Of a stretch of DNA of 64,000 bases, positions 33,509 through 43,089 are shown piece after piece. Source of the DNA: Pseudomonas sp. RIT-PI-S. GTDB taxonomy: Bacteria; Pseudomonadota; Gammaproteobacteria; Pseudomonadales; Pseudomonadaceae. Location: NCBI RefSeq assembly GCF_025642975.1, contig NZ_JANZKJ010000003.1:248001-312000 (forward strand), written 5' to 3'. A model generated the notes under the pieces. That model saw nothing but the letters and a program-made list of their open reading frames with translations. It was not told the origin of the DNA and ran no database searches. A program made the translations under genes and the position numbers. How positions within the stretch are numbered: the first letter of the stretch is position 1; each line of letters begins with the position of its first letter.

Positions 33509-35422
33509 TCACGACGCGAGGGCTTCGAGCTCAGCCTGGAGGTTTTCAAGCAGCTCGAGCGCTACCATCCAGTCGTCTTCAAGCTTGCCCTCCTCGCCCT
33601 TGAGCACCGCCTGACGCGCCAGCAGGTCGCGCAGCTCGTCCTTCCGGGCGGCCTCATACAGCGCGCTATCCGCCAGGCGCGCCTCAATACGCGCCAACTC
33701 CTCATGCACCTTGCCTAGGGCACTCTCCAGCCGCTCGGCTTCGCGCTTGTGCGGGGCCAGTTGCTGGCGCAGGGCAGCGGCTGCCTGACGCTGAGCCTTT
33801 TTGTCATTACGCTCGCCGCCCGCCGAAGGGGCTGTGGTGGGCGCGTTACGCTGACGATAATCGACCAGCCAGCGCGCATAGTCGTCCAGATCGCCGTCGA
33901 ACGCTTCGATCTTGCCATTAGCCACCAATAGGAAATCATCCGTGGTGCTTTTGAGCAGGTGACGATCGTGAGATACCACCAACACCGCGCCACTGAATTC
34001 CTGCAGCGCCATGGTCAGCGCCAGGCGCATTTCCAAATCCAGGTGGTTGGTCGGTTCGTCGAGCAGCAGCAGGTTGGGCCTGCCCCAGGCGATCAAGGCC
34101 AGCGCCAGGCGCGCCTTTTCACCGCCCGAGAAATTCAGCACTGGCTCATCGAGCCGAGCGCCGCGAAAATCAAAGCCGCCAAGGAAATCCTTGAGGGTCT
34201 GTTCCCGCTCGGCAGGCGCCAGCCGCTGCAAATGCAGCAAAGGGCTGGCCTTGCCATCGAGGGAGTCGAGTTGGTGTTGTGCGAAGTAACCCACCTCCAG
34301 GTTCTCGCCACGGCGCAAGGTACCCGCCAAGGGCTCAAGTTCGCCGGCGAGGTTCTTGATAAGCGTCGATTTACCCGCCCCGTTTGGGCCCAGCAGGCCG
34401 ATCCGTGCACCGGGAGTGAGCTGCAGCTTGACCTTCTCCAGAATCACTTTGCTGCCATAGCCCAGGCGCCCCTCGGAAATATCCAGCAGTGGGCTAGATA
34501 GCTTTTGCGCCTCTCGAAACACGAATTCGAATGGCGAATCCACATGGGCGGCGGAAATTTCCTCCATCCGCTCCAACGCTTTGATCCGGCTCTGCGCTTG
34601 ACGGGCCTTGGTCGCCTGCGCTTTGAACCGGGCGATGTACTTTTCCATATGGGCACGACGCGCCTGCTGCTTGTCGTAGGCTTGCTGTTGCTGGGCCAGG
34701 CGCTCGGCCCGGGCCCGCTCGAAGGCCGTATAACCACCACGGTAGAGCACCAGCTTGCGCTGATCCACATGGGCGATATGGTCCACCACGGCGTCGAGGA
34801 AATCCCGGTCGTGGGAAATCAGCAGCAGAGTGCCGGGGTAGCCCTTGAGCCAGTCCTCGAGCCAGATGATCGCATCCAGGTCCAGATGGTTGGTGGGCTC
34901 GTCGAGCAACAACAGGTCTGAGGGGCACATCAAGGCTTGCGCCAGGTTCAGGCGCATCCGCCAGCCACCGGAGAAGTCCCCGACGGGCAGGTCCATCTGT
35001 GCATTGCTAAAGCCCAGCCCGGCAAGGAGCTTGCGCGCCCGGGCATCGGCCGTGTAGCCGTCGGCCGCGTCGAGTTCGGCATGCAGGCGAGCCAACGCGG
35101 TACCGTCATGGGCCGCTTCGGCAGCGGCCAGGTCCTGCTGGATGGCTCGCAGCCGCTGATCGCCGTCGAGCACGTAATCTACCGCGATACGCTCCAGCGT
35201 ATCGACCTCCTGGCGCATATGAGCGATACGCCAGTCGGGCGGAAGGTCGCACGCCCCCGCGTCTGGGGTGAGCTCGCCGCGAAGCAAGGCAAACAGGCTG
35301 GATTTTCCGGCGCCGTTGGCACCGATCAGGCCGGCTTTTTGACCGGCGTGCAGCGTCAGCTCGGCGTCTTCTAGCAGACGCTGTGGGCCACGCTGTAAAG
35401 TGAGGTTTTGAATTCGAATCAT
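33509..35422 (-). CDS. ABC-F ATPase, YheS type
   Basis: 637-aa ABC-F protein: two ABC ATPase domains, no membrane segments. Domain 1 has GLIGANGAGKSSLFALL, signature FSGGWRMRLNLAQALM and LLLLDEPTNHLDLDAIIWLE. The linker is rich in lysine and arginine (PtIM region, ERLAQQQQAYDKQQARRAHM). Domain 2 has GLLGPNGAGKSTLIKNL, FSGGEKARLALALIAW and LLLDEPTNHLDLEMR. A charged coiled-coil C-terminal tail follows, as in YheS. ABC-F proteins act on ribosomes to relieve stalling. ATG at 35422 is two bases from an in-frame ATG of the divergent TIGR02444 frame. Confidence 0.95.
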   Translation of the reverse strand: MIRIQNLTLQRGPQRLLEDAELTLHAGQKAGLIGANGAGKSSLFALLRGELTPDAGACDLPPDWRIAHMRQEVDTLERIAVDYVLDGDQRLRAIQQDLAAAEAAHDGTALARLHAELDAADGYTADARARKLLAGLGFSNAQMDLPVGDFSGGWRMRLNLAQALMCPSDLLLLDEPTNHLDLDAIIWLEDWLKGYPGTLLLISHDRDFLDAVVDHIAHVDQRKLVLYRGGYTAFERARAERLAQQQQAYDKQQARRAHMEKYIARFKAQATKARQAQSRIKALERMEEISAAHVDSPFEFVFREAQKLSSPLLDISEGRLGYGSKVILEKVKLQLTPGARIGLLGPNGAGKSTLIKNLAGELEPLAGTLRRGENLEVGYFAQHQLDSLDGKASPLLHLQRLAPAEREQTLKDFLGGFDFRGARLDEPVLNFSGGEKARLALALIAWGRPNLLLLDEPTNHLDLEMRLALTMALQEFSGAVLVVSHDRHLLKSTTDDFLLVANGKIEAFDGDLDDYARWLVDYRQRNAPTTAPSAGGERNDKKAQRQAAAALRQQLAPHKREAERLESALGKVHEELARIEARLADSALYEAARKDELRDLLARQAVLKGEEGKLEDDWMVALELLENLQAELEALAS

Positions 35423-35471
35423 AATGGCGGCGGAGTTTACCAGCTTCCCTGCCGGCTGGCGTGGGGGCTTG

Positions 35472-35918
35472 ATGCACAACGATCTGTGGCGCTATGCCTG
35501 TGAATTCTATGCCCGGCGGGGGGTTGAAGCCGCTTGCCTGGCGGCCCAGGCCCAAGGCAGCAACGTCTGCCTAGCGCTATGCGCCCTTTGGCTGGAGCAG
35601 CGGCAAGTTACGTGGGAGGCAGTGCGAGCCGAGGTTTTGAGCGAGATCGCCCTTCCATGGGAGCGTACGGTAGTGCAGCCGCTGCGGGAGCTGCGTGAAC
35701 AGTGGCGGCCAGCGGCCGCGGGCGACATCCGCCTGGGCCAGCTCAGAGAAAGCGTTAAAAGGCTGGAGCTGGAAGCCGAACAGACGCTGCTCGCCCGGTT
35801 ACAATCGGCCGCTCAAGCTTGGCCAGCGACCTGCACAACACAGCCAGGGTGGCTGGACTGGGCCGTCCCGGACGCGACCGCGCGAGCAGCGCTGCGCGCG
35901 GCTTCGAGCCAGGCTTAA
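35472..35918 (+). CDS. TIGR02444 family protein
   Basis: 148-aa protein starting MHNDLWRYACEFYARRGVEA, the family N-terminus, followed by ACLAAQAQGSNVCLALCALW and a helical C-terminal part. Function unknown; Pseudomonas genomes carry it beside algP and the ABC-F gene. The ATG at 35472 has GGGGG before it and fits the family; an in-frame ATG at 35424 would add 16 residues. Its stop overlaps the end of algP on the opposite strand. Confidence 0.85.
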   Translation: MHNDLWRYACEFYARRGVEAACLAAQAQGSNVCLALCALWLEQRQVTWEAVRAEVLSEIALPWERTVVQPLRELREQWRPAAAGDIRLGQLRESVKRLELEAEQTLLARLQSAAQAWPATCTTQPGWLDWAVPDATARAALRAASSQA

Positions 35919-36694
35919 GACCCGCTGGCGGGCGCTACCGCTCCGTTGGCGGGAGCCTCGCTGCTGGCTGTCGCGGGCTTGGTGGTAACGCGGGGTTTGC
36001 GGGGAGCGCGAGGTGCTGCCGGCGCGGTTGCTTGTGCCTCAGGTGCTTGGGCACCGCCATCGGCGACGGGGCTGACCTTGCGCGTGGCGGGCTTGCGCGG
36101 CGCAGCCTTGGCCGAGGTGGCCGTTGGCTTGGCGACAGGCGCGCTGGCGCGGGCACTACGTGCACGTGGGGTAGCGGGTTTCTGCGCCGCGCTAGTCGAG
36201 GCGGTAGTAGCTGTTGCCAATGCCTTGGCAGGCGCTTTGGTAGAACCCGGCTTGCGCGCGGGCTTGGCGGCAGGTTGGGTAGCACTATTGTTCTGACGCT
36301 GGTCGAGAGCCTTGGCGGTGGCCTCGCGGACCTTCCCTACCCCCTGCACGAGCGCCATGCTGGCCTGGATGTCATTCTTCAACTCACCAATGTACTGGCG
36401 GGTCTCGCCCTGGCGCCGTTGCAGCTCCTCCAGCGAACTTTCGAGGCTATCGACATTGGCGCGGGCCTTGGTTTGGGCCTTGGCCTTGCCGGCAGTGGCG
36501 GCCGCTTCGATCCGCGCACGCTGCTTATGCAGCTTTTCCTGCACCTTCACTCGCTGCTTTTCCAGCTTGGCGAGGATCTTTTCCGCATCAGTGAGGGCCT
36601 GGGCGCAGGCTTGCTCGAAATGCTCTAGCAAGCTCCCGGTCAGTTGCTGAAGCAGATGCAACGGGGTACTTACGGGCTTCTTTTTAGCCGACAT
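35915..36694 (-). CDS. algP: AlgP (AlgR3), histone H1-like regulator
   Basis: 259-aa protein in two parts. Residues 1-115 are charged and helical (LEHFEQACAQALTDAEKILA, KLEKQRVKVQEKLHKQRARI). The rest is an Ala/Pro/Lys-rich, low-complexity tail with histone H1-like KPAA/RKPA units, such as PAAKPARKPGSTKAPAKALA. AlgP was described in P. aeruginosa as an activator of alginate genes that binds DNA through such repeats. The tail here has rather few regular KPAA units compared with the P. aeruginosa protein, from memory. Repeat length is known to vary. Confidence 0.92.
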   Translation of the reverse strand: MSAKKKPVSTPLHLLQQLTGSLLEHFEQACAQALTDAEKILAKLEKQRVKVQEKLHKQRARIEAAATAGKAKAQTKARANVDSLESSLEELQRRQGETRQYIGELKNDIQASMALVQGVGKVREATAKALDQRQNNSATQPAAKPARKPGSTKAPAKALATATTASTSAAQKPATPRARSARASAPVAKPTATSAKAAPRKPATRKVSPVADGGAQAPEAQATAPAAPRAPRKPRVTTKPATASSEAPANGAVAPASGS

Positions 36695-36858
36695 GACGTT
36701 CCTCCTCGCTGAATGGTCTTTTATGGTATGCCGAGCGCCCCCGGCTCGCTAGCGAGCACTCCATAAATTTGCATTCTCGCGCCGAGGGATGGGTTGGATC
36801 AGGTTTGAAAGGTCCGGGCGTGCCAGCGATAATCCGTGCTTATCTCAGGAGCCTTCAT

Positions 36859-37518
36859 ATGTCGCGTCGTCTGCTGTTCACGCTGTGCCTGGTGGCACCC
36901 TTCAGCCTGGCCGAGGACGCTGCCACTTCGCCACACGACCTCGGTTACAGCCTGGGCGCCAGCATTGGCGAGCGCTTACGAGAAGATCAGCCCGGCCTGG
37001 ACGTAGAAGCACTCATCGATGGGTTGCGGCAGGCCTACCATGACCAGCCGCTAGCCTTGGACGAGAAGCGCATCAGGCAAATCCTGGCCGCACACGAGGC
37101 CGAGATGGGCGGGGCGCAACAAAGCTCAAGTACCGAGGCAGCGCTTATGGCGGAACGACGCTTCATGGCAGGGGAGCGCGCCAAGGCCAACATGCATGAG
37201 CTGTCGAACGGCGTGCTGTATACGGAGCTGGCGCCGGGCCAGGGCGAAAAACCTACCGCCAACTCGCGGGTGGAGGTCAGCTACAAAGGGCAGCTGCCCG
37301 AGGGCACGATCTTCGATCAGAACGACCAGCCGCAATGGTTTCGGCTGGATAGCGTGATTGAAGGGTGGAAGATCGCCCTGCAGCAAATGCCCAAAGGAGC
37401 GCGCTGGCGCGTGGTCATACCTTCGGATCAAGCCTATGGCGCCGAAGGCGCGGGTGAGCTGATCCCACCCTATACGCCGCTGATCTTCGAGATCGAATTG
37501 CGAAACCTCGCCAACTGA
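36859..37518 (+). CDS. FKBP-type peptidyl-prolyl isomerase
   Basis: 219-aa exported FKBP of the FkpA/Mip type. A signal-like N-terminus (SRRLLFTLCLVAPFSLAEDA) is followed by the helical dimerisation domain (DLGYSLGASIGERLREDQPG) and a C-terminal FKBP domain (VEVSYKGQLPEGTIFDQNDQ, VIEGWKIALQQMPKGARWRV, YGAEGAGELIPPYTPLIFEI). It helps fold periplasmic proteins. CAGGAG lies before the ATG at 36859. Placement between algP and algQ is conserved in Pseudomonas. Confidence 0.93.
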   Translation: MSRRLLFTLCLVAPFSLAEDAATSPHDLGYSLGASIGERLREDQPGLDVEALIDGLRQAYHDQPLALDEKRIRQILAAHEAEMGGAQQSSSTEAALMAERRFMAGERAKANMHELSNGVLYTELAPGQGEKPTANSRVEVSYKGQLPEGTIFDQNDQPQWFRLDSVIEGWKIALQQMPKGARWRVVIPSDQAYGAEGAGELIPPYTPLIFEIELRNLAN

Positions 37519-37525
37519 GCAAGGC

Positions 37526-37996
37526 TCAGGCTTGGGCGGCTTCCTCGCGGTGCGAGGTATGCAACACCTCGATCAGGCAGTCCTCAAGCTCGAACCGCTC
37601 ATGCAGCACCCCGCCCAGTTCCTTGAGGCGCGCGGAAAGGTCAGCGAAATCGGAGCAGTCGCCGCTGTCGCAGTGATCGTTGAATTTGAGGCAGCCCTCG
37701 GTCAGGACATCGAGGCGAGGGCAGATCTGCTTGGCCAACTCTAGCCCGCGATCGTCGCCAAAAGCCTTGGCTTCCTGGGTGAGTTGCTCATACACACCGA
37801 AATGGCCGGCGGATACGTAATCCACAAGAATGCCGCAGAAGTCCTGAAGACCGGAGCGTCGCAGACGACCCTCTTCCGAAGCTTCTTCGATGGCACCGAA
37901 GGCTACGATCAGACGCTGGCGATCCTGTAGCCAACGGTCGATGATCAGGTGGACTCCACCCCAACGTTCCTGTGCATTCTGACAACTTTCCAGCAT
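37526..37996 (-). CDS. algQ: Anti-sigma-70 factor AlgQ (Rsd homologue)
   Basis: 156-aa AlgQ/Rsd protein that binds sigma-70 and so favours alternative sigma factors; in Pseudomonas it affects alginate and siderophore genes. Family blocks: [60 protein letters not shown] and [20 protein letters not shown]. It is helical throughout. ATG at 37996. Convergent with the FKBP gene, 7 bases apart. About 200 bases upstream (37997-38196) hold its promoter; no other gene is seen there. Confidence 0.95.
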   Translation of the reverse strand: MLESCQNAQERWGGVHLIIDRWLQDRQRLIVAFGAIEEASEEGRLRRSGLQDFCGILVDYVSAGHFGVYEQLTQEAKAFGDDRGLELAKQICPRLDVLTEGCLKFNDHCDSGDCSDFADLSARLKELGGVLHERFELEDCLIEVLHTSHREEAAQA

Positions 37997-38196
37997 GGTC
38001 TGTTCTTCCCTTGAGGTTCACGTTGAAGACGGAACGCAAACCAGCCAATGGCCAGCGAACCAGCACTGTACGTCCCATCGGACGTAGCAAAGGGCCACGA
38101 TCCGGTGCGTTTAACGAGATTATGCCCCCGCGTTGACGGCAGCAAGACATGCGCTCACTAACTTCATACAAATGTTTGATGCCAGCGAAACGCTGA

Positions 38197-38682
38197 TCAG
38201 CGCTCAAACAGCTGGAGGCAGGTGATCAAGCCCAGGCCTGCGAGTGTCAGCAGGCTCCATTCGGGCAGGCTCAGGTCCAGCAGCGTCCAGTTGACGATGG
38301 CGCAGTCGGGGGAACCCAATGCAAACACCTTCAATGTTTCGAGCAGAGCCTCAGACTGGTCGAGGTGAAAAAGGTTCGTCGAGGCCGTAGGGTGGGGCAA
38401 AGGATGGGCTTGCAGCCAAAGTTGGCGGATGGCCGAAGCAGCCCCCAAGGTCGAAAGCAGCAAAGCGAGCGCCGCATACGCTCGCGTGCCGTTCACCTTG
38501 GGCCGGAAGCCCCAGGCCAGGGCGTTCAACACTGCAATCAGCGCTACACAACCACGCTGAACGATACACAGCGAGCAAGGATGCAGCAGGGCCACCTTTT
38601 CGAGGTAAACCGACGCGCTCAATGCCAGCATGGCCAAGATAAAGGCCAACACAAACAGATGACGCGAACGGGCCGAAGGCAT
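38197..38682 (-). CDS. DsbB/DsbH-like disulfide oxidoreductase lacking one periplasmic cysteine
   Basis: 161-aa four-helix membrane protein of the DsbB family. The first redox pair is intact: HPCSLCIVQRG (C36, C39). In the second periplasmic loop only C127 (GSPDCAIVNW) is present. The partner cysteine, expected about 25 residues earlier, is missing: the segment reads PHPTASTNLFHLD. Without it the normal DsbA-DsbB disulfide relay should not work as in E. coli. The C-terminal SLPEWSLLTLAGLG matches DsbH, the copy found beside algQ and hemY in P. aeruginosa. ATG at 38682 is chosen; the frame is open to 38715. Confidence 0.85.
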   Translation of the reverse strand: MPSARSRHLFVLAFILAMLALSASVYLEKVALLHPCSLCIVQRGCVALIAVLNALAWGFRPKVNGTRAYAALALLLSTLGAASAIRQLWLQAHPLPHPTASTNLFHLDQSEALLETLKVFALGSPDCAIVNWTLLDLSLPEWSLLTLAGLGLITCLQLFER

Positions 38683-38774
38683 GAGCGATCCAGATGCGCG
38701 ATTAACAGGCAGCAACGTTAGTGGAAAGGCTCAAGCCGTTTCAAGACAGCCGGTGCAAGAACTGCTCTGAAATC

Positions 38775-38802
38775 AGGGCCCCGCCAAAGGCGTCGGGCCC
38801 CA
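38775..38802 (-). terminator. Possible terminator after hemY
   Basis: Minus-strand GC-rich hairpin GGGGCCC/GGGGCCC with inner GACGCC-TTT-GGCGG, just after the hemY stop at 38810. The T tract is weak (TGATTTC), so termination may be partial. Confidence 0.5.
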
Positions 38803-38809
38803 TGCACGC

Positions 38810-40045
38810 TCAAACGCCTACCGGCCCAGGCAAGGGCAGCGCCAACAAGCGTTCGTCCAGCAGGCCCAGGCCTTCCTGGAACAACTCATTGCTGCGCCGC
38901 GTATCGCCCAGTTGCGCCAGCAAGCGCGCCAGCTCGGCGCACGCTTCGGCGTTACGCTGGTGCCGCAAGCTGGCTTCGAAATAATCCCGCGCCTTGCCCC
39001 ACAGGCGGTTCTGAAGGCAGAGCCGCCCAAGGGTCAACAGCAGGCTTGGGTCTTGCGGATGCTCACGCAGCAGCCCTTCGGCGAAGGCCAGTGACTTGCC
39101 AGGCTCTTCGCCAGGCACCAGCCCATAAAGCCGCGCCAGGTGACTGTCAAAGCTGCGTTTGAGCGCGCCGCGCAGCACCACTTCCGCCTTCGCCGATGCC
39201 CCCAGCCGGCGCAGCCTTTCGGCATAGTTGAGCAGCAAGGCCGGCTCTTGCCGTTGGCCAGGGCTCAGCTGTTGCCAGGCGCGGTCCAAGGAAGCCTCAT
39301 CGCTGCCCTGGCCGTCGAGATCTCCCAGCAGCAGACGCTCTCCTACCGCCCGTTGTTCGAGTGCGGCGATGTCTTCGGCGGCCATCACCTTGTGCTTGCG
39401 CAGCTCCGGCAGCAAGCGCGCCACCGAGGCCCACTCGTTACGCTGCGCGCATAGGCCGGCCAGCTGCCGCAGGACCTGGGTGTTACCCGGATAGCGTTCG
39501 TGCATGACCTCTAGGGTAGCGAGCGCGCCAGCACCATCGCCGCGATCGGCTTGCAGTTGGGCATGGCTCAATGCAACGGCAAGCTCCGCCTTGGGCTGAC
39601 GCTGCAGCGCCCGCTCTAGCAAACTATCGCTTTCTTCGTGCAAACCCTGTTCGTTGGCCGCCCGGGCGGCGCCTAAGTAATAGAACAGCGGGTAGCGCTC
39701 ATTTTCCGCGGCGACCTTCAAGTGCTTTTGCGCGCTTGCCCAGCGACCTTCAGCCAGGTCTACCTGGCCGCGGGCAATGGCGGCCTGCAAACGTCGCCGG
39801 CGATTGCGGCGAGACCAAGGGTTAACCACTCCCGTGGAAGTGAGCAGCAGGCGGGCCAGCCCAACGAACAATAGCCCCAGCAACACCAGCGCCAACACGG
39901 CGGCGAGGGTTGTCCAAAGGCCGGATTCGTACCGGAACACGTGGGGGTAGTCGATCAGCACGTACCCCGGATGCAACGAAATCCCCAGGCCAACTACCAG
40001 CGCCAGCGCGATAGTGACGAACAGCACCACATACAGGCGCTTCAT
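38810..40045 (-). CDS. hemY: HemY, TPR protein of the heme operon
   Basis: 411-aa inner-membrane protein with two N-terminal hydrophobic segments (YVVLFVTIALALVVGLGISL and TTLAAVLALVLLGLLFVGLA) and a cytoplasmic or periplasmic TPR part (RWASAQKHLKVAAENERYPL, YYLGAARAANEQG). It belongs to the hemCDXY operon of gamma-proteobacteria; E. coli HemY interacts with heme synthesis but its biochemical job is unclear. It is not protoporphyrinogen oxidase, despite the name. It overlaps hemX by 4 bases (ATGA). Confidence 0.93.
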   Translation of the reverse strand: MKRLYVVLFVTIALALVVGLGISLHPGYVLIDYPHVFRYESGLWTTLAAVLALVLLGLLFVGLARLLLTSTGVVNPWSRRNRRRRLQAAIARGQVDLAEGRWASAQKHLKVAAENERYPLFYYLGAARAANEQGLHEESDSLLERALQRQPKAELAVALSHAQLQADRGDGAGALATLEVMHERYPGNTQVLRQLAGLCAQRNEWASVARLLPELRKHKVMAAEDIAALEQRAVGERLLLGDLDGQGSDEASLDRAWQQLSPGQRQEPALLLNYAERLRRLGASAKAEVVLRGALKRSFDSHLARLYGLVPGEEPGKSLAFAEGLLREHPQDPSLLLTLGRLCLQNRLWGKARDYFEASLRHQRNAEACAELARLLAQLGDTRRSNELFQEGLGLLDERLLALPLPGPVGV

Positions 40046-41271
40046 GGCTGGCGCTCCTGCTCGCCGCCGGGCCCGCCCCCTGGCTGATGCCGCCGCGCCA
40101 TATAGGCCTGCAGTGCCGCAAGGCTGTTGGCCAGGTCTGGCGTTGCCACAGTTACCCGGCTACTGGCGAGCTTATCCAGGCTGGCCAGCAGGCTGCTGCT
40201 TTGCGTGTTGTCCTGATTGAAGTTGCGGATGAGTATTTCCCGGGCCTGCCCCAACGCTTGCTTGAACACCGCCTGCTCGCCATTGAGCGCAGCCCATTGT
40301 GCCTGCTCCAAGGCCAGCCGCAGGGCCAGCCGCACCTGATTCAAACCTTGCCCGGCCAGCAATGGCCGCACATTGGCGTCAGGGTTGAAATCGATGCGGA
40401 AGAAGCTGGAAATGCGCGCCCACCACTGGCGCCAATGCAGGGTGCTGTCGTCGCTGGCGGTGCTGACCGCTTCACGGTCGGCTTCGAACTGCGGCGCCAG
40501 CGCAGACAGCTGCGCCGCCTGCTCTCGCAACGCTGCCAGTTGCAGGAACAGCCCGGTGCGGTCCGGCTGCTCAGTGGCCTGCAGCGCGGCCAAGCTGCGG
40601 GCCAGTTGCTCGCGGGCGGCGAAGGCATTGGGGTCATCCTGTTCGCGCAGGATGTCATCCGCGCCTTGAACCAACGCGCGAGCGCTGTTGACGTCCTGCA
40701 GCGCGGAGAGCCGCAAGCTGGCAAGCCGTACCAGGTGTTCGGCTTCGGCCAGGCGCCAATCCTGGCGGCTGGCGCCGAGCACGGTTTCCAGGCGCTGGCC
40801 CAGGCGTTGCTGGTCGCTTTGCAGTTGCGCCACCAGGCGCCGGCGATCTTCCAATTCGTCAGCGGCTGGCAGCTGCGACAGCCTTGCGTCGAGGCTACGC
40901 GCCTGCTCGCCGATGGCCTGGTTGGCTGAGGCAAGGCTTTGCACTTGAGCGCCCTGCTGCCGCTGACCAGCATCCAGCTGCCTCAGCTGCCAAGCCGCCC
41001 AGCCTCCTACGCCTAATCCGCAGGCGCCAATCAGCAAGGCCAGCACTGCGAGGCCCTGGCTGGTGCGCGAGCGAACCGGCACCGCAGGGCCTGTGGCGGC
41101 CGCGGTCGAATGGGCAGGTTGGGCGGGCTTACCTAAAGGCTCCCGAACGGGTTCCCGAATGGGTTCCCGGACGGGTTCTCGAACCGGTTCCCGGATGGGG
41201 TCTTTCAACGGGTCCGTCGCCGGCTTGCGGGGCGGCTCCTGAGGGTCATGGGGCGGGGCTGTTTCGCTCAC
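40042..41271 (-). CDS. hemX: HemX, uroporphyrinogen-III C-methyltransferase-like membrane protein
   Basis: 409-aa protein of the HemX family. The first 45 residues are a repetitive, charged stretch of REPV/REPI units. One membrane segment follows (GLAVLALLIGACGLGVGGWA) and then a long coiled-coil region (QLRQLDAGQRQQGAQVQSLA). Often annotated as a methyltransferase, but no SAM-binding motif is visible, so it is more likely structural. It begins with GTG at 41271 and is coupled to hemY; hemD ends about 30 bases upstream. Confidence 0.9.
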   Translation of the reverse strand: MSETAPPHDPQEPPRKPATDPLKDPIREPVREPVREPIREPVREPLGKPAQPAHSTAAATGPAVPVRSRTSQGLAVLALLIGACGLGVGGWAAWQLRQLDAGQRQQGAQVQSLASANQAIGEQARSLDARLSQLPAADELEDRRRLVAQLQSDQQRLGQRLETVLGASRQDWRLAEAEHLVRLASLRLSALQDVNSARALVQGADDILREQDDPNAFAAREQLARSLAALQATEQPDRTGLFLQLAALREQAAQLSALAPQFEADREAVSTASDDSTLHWRQWWARISSFFRIDFNPDANVRPLLAGQGLNQVRLALRLALEQAQWAALNGEQAVFKQALGQAREILIRNFNQDNTQSSSLLASLDKLASSRVTVATPDLANSLAALQAYMARRHQPGGGPGGEQERQP

Positions 41272-41299
41272 GTATCCTTCCTTTGTCGGGGGGCGCGGT

Positions 41300-42046
41300 T
41301 CACGGGCCCTGGGTAGCCAGCGCGGCGATCAAGGCAGCGCTGCTTGCACCGCGGCAATTGACGGGGTGGCGGCAGCCGAGCGCTTGGGCGAGGCCCGCTA
41401 CGCGGGCGCTCGGCACGAAGAGCGGCAGCGCTGCCAGCGCCGGCCAGGCCGCGCCGGCGAGGCGGTGCAAATGCTCCAGCCCCTGACCACTGCTGACCAC
41501 CGCGCCATTCAAGCGTTCCGCCTGCAACCGTTCGGCTACAGCGCTGGCAGGATAGTCAGGAACGCCGCGCCGGTACAGTTCCAGGTATTCAACCTCAGCG
41601 CCGCGCTCGGCCAGGCGCTCGCCCAGCCACTCCCGGCCGCCCTGCCCACGGACGATTAGCACTCGAGGCTTGGGGCCCGCCAGCACCGCCGCCAACGATG
41701 GAAGCTGCCACAGGGCTTCGCTATCGTCGCCGTTGCGCGGGAAGCTCACCGCCAAGCCATGCTGTTCGAGGACGGCCGCGGTGGCGGCACCTACCGCAAA
41801 CCAGCGCGGCCCAGGCGTTGCTAGCTGATGCTCAAGCCCCCGCAGGCATAAATGGGCGGCGGGCTTGCTGACCACCACCACCGCGGCAAAGCCTTGCAGC
41901 CAGCCGGGCGGGCGAACAGGCGGGGGTAATGGCTCGATAACCAGCATGGGCAGGCAGCTGCCGTAATGTCCGTGGCTGGCGAGCTCGCAGGCCAGTGCCC
42001 GGGACTCGCCCTCGGGGCGGGTCAGCAGCAGCCGCCAGTGGCTCAA
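41300..42046 (-). CDS. hemD: Uroporphyrinogen-III synthase
   Basis: 248-aa HemD, which closes and inverts ring D of hydroxymethylbilane to give uroporphyrinogen III. The family is poorly conserved; recognised pieces are [20 protein letters not shown], the central [33 protein letters not shown] and [20 protein letters not shown]. The first codon is TTG (42046), overlapping the hemC TGA, so it is coupled to hemC. The order hemC-hemD-hemX-hemY is conserved. Confidence 0.94.
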   Translation of the reverse strand: MSHWRLLLTRPEGESRALACELASHGHYGSCLPMLVIEPLPPPVRPPGWLQGFAAVVVVSKPAAHLCLRGLEHQLATPGPRWFAVGAATAAVLEQHGLAVSFPRNGDDSEALWQLPSLAAVLAGPKPRVLIVRGQGGREWLGERLAERGAEVEYLELYRRGVPDYPASAVAERLQAERLNGAVVSSGQGLEHLHRLAGAAWPALAALPLFVPSARVAGLAQALGCRHPVNCRGASSAALIAALATQGP

Positions 42047-42984
42047 TGAGGATCGCCTTCTGCGTACACCTCGTTAAGAATCACCTGAGCGCCCTTTTCC
42101 AGTAGCTCATCGGCCACGCGCTGGCCAAGGCCCACGGCATCGTCGCGGCTGGCACGGGCTTGGGCATGCAACAGCACGCTGCCATCAGGCCGCCCGACCA
42201 GCCCACGCAACCACAACTGGTCACCTTCAAGCACCGCGTACGCTGCGATGGGCACCTGGCAACCGCCGTTCAGGCGCCGGTTCAGTGCCCGCTCTGCCTC
42301 CACCCGCGCCGCGGTAGGGCCGTGATTGAGAGGCGCCAACAGGGCGTGCAACTCGGCATCGATCGTACGGCACTCGATACCTACCGCGCCCTGGCCGCCC
42401 GCGGGCAGGCAATCCTCGGCCGTGAGCGTATCGCGAATACGCGCTTCGAAACCGAGGCGGATCAGCCCGGCGGCGGCGAGGATGATGGCGTCGTACTCAC
42501 CTGCATCGAGCTTGGCCAGGCGCGTATTGACGTTGCCACGCAAAAAATGGATTTTCAGGTCGGGCCGACTGGCCAACAGCTGGGCTTGGCGACGCAAACT
42601 GGAGGTGCCCACCACGCTGCCCGAAGGCAGGCTTGCCAGGTTAGCGAAGGCGTTGGAAACGAAGGCGTCGCGCGGATCTTCACGCTCACAGATGCAGTAA
42701 AGGCCTAGCCCCTCCGGGAAATCCATGGGCACGTCTTTCATCGAGTGCACCGCGATGTCGGCTTCGTTTTCCAGCAGCGCGGTTTCCAGCTCCTTCACGA
42801 ACAGGCCCTTGCCACCGATCTTCGCCAGGGGCGAGTCGAGAAGCTTGTCACCCCGGCTGACCATGGGCACCAGGCTGACTTGCAGTCCGGGATGGGCTTG
42901 TTCCAGGCAAGCCTTTACATAATTGGCCTGCCAGAGGGCCAGGGCGCTTTTGCGCGTGGCGATGCGAACCGTGCGAGCGTACAT
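42043..42984 (-). CDS. hemC: Porphobilinogen deaminase (hydroxymethylbilane synthase)
   Basis: 313-aa HemC, which joins four porphobilinogens. It shows [54 protein letters not shown] and the dipyrromethane cofactor cysteine in [15 protein letters not shown]. Length and motifs are standard. ATG at 42984. First gene of the leftward heme operon; algR lies about 105 bases upstream on the same strand, so some readthrough from algR is possible. Confidence 0.97.
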   Translation of the reverse strand: MYARTVRIATRKSALALWQANYVKACLEQAHPGLQVSLVPMVSRGDKLLDSPLAKIGGKGLFVKELETALLENEADIAVHSMKDVPMDFPEGLGLYCICEREDPRDAFVSNAFANLASLPSGSVVGTSSLRRQAQLLASRPDLKIHFLRGNVNTRLAKLDAGEYDAIILAAAGLIRLGFEARIRDTLTAEDCLPAGGQGAVGIECRTIDAELHALLAPLNHGPTAARVEAERALNRRLNGGCQVPIAAYAVLEGDQLWLRGLVGRPDGSVLLHAQARASRDDAVGLGQRVADELLEKGAQVILNEVYAEGDPH

Positions 42985-43089
42985 GGAGTGTTACCAAAGC
43001 CGAGATGCGGGCGATCATACCAGCTGACCAGGGCTTCGGACCGCCAGGCGCGCCTATCAGGAAGATAGAAGCGCCCTAGGGCGGTTGCG

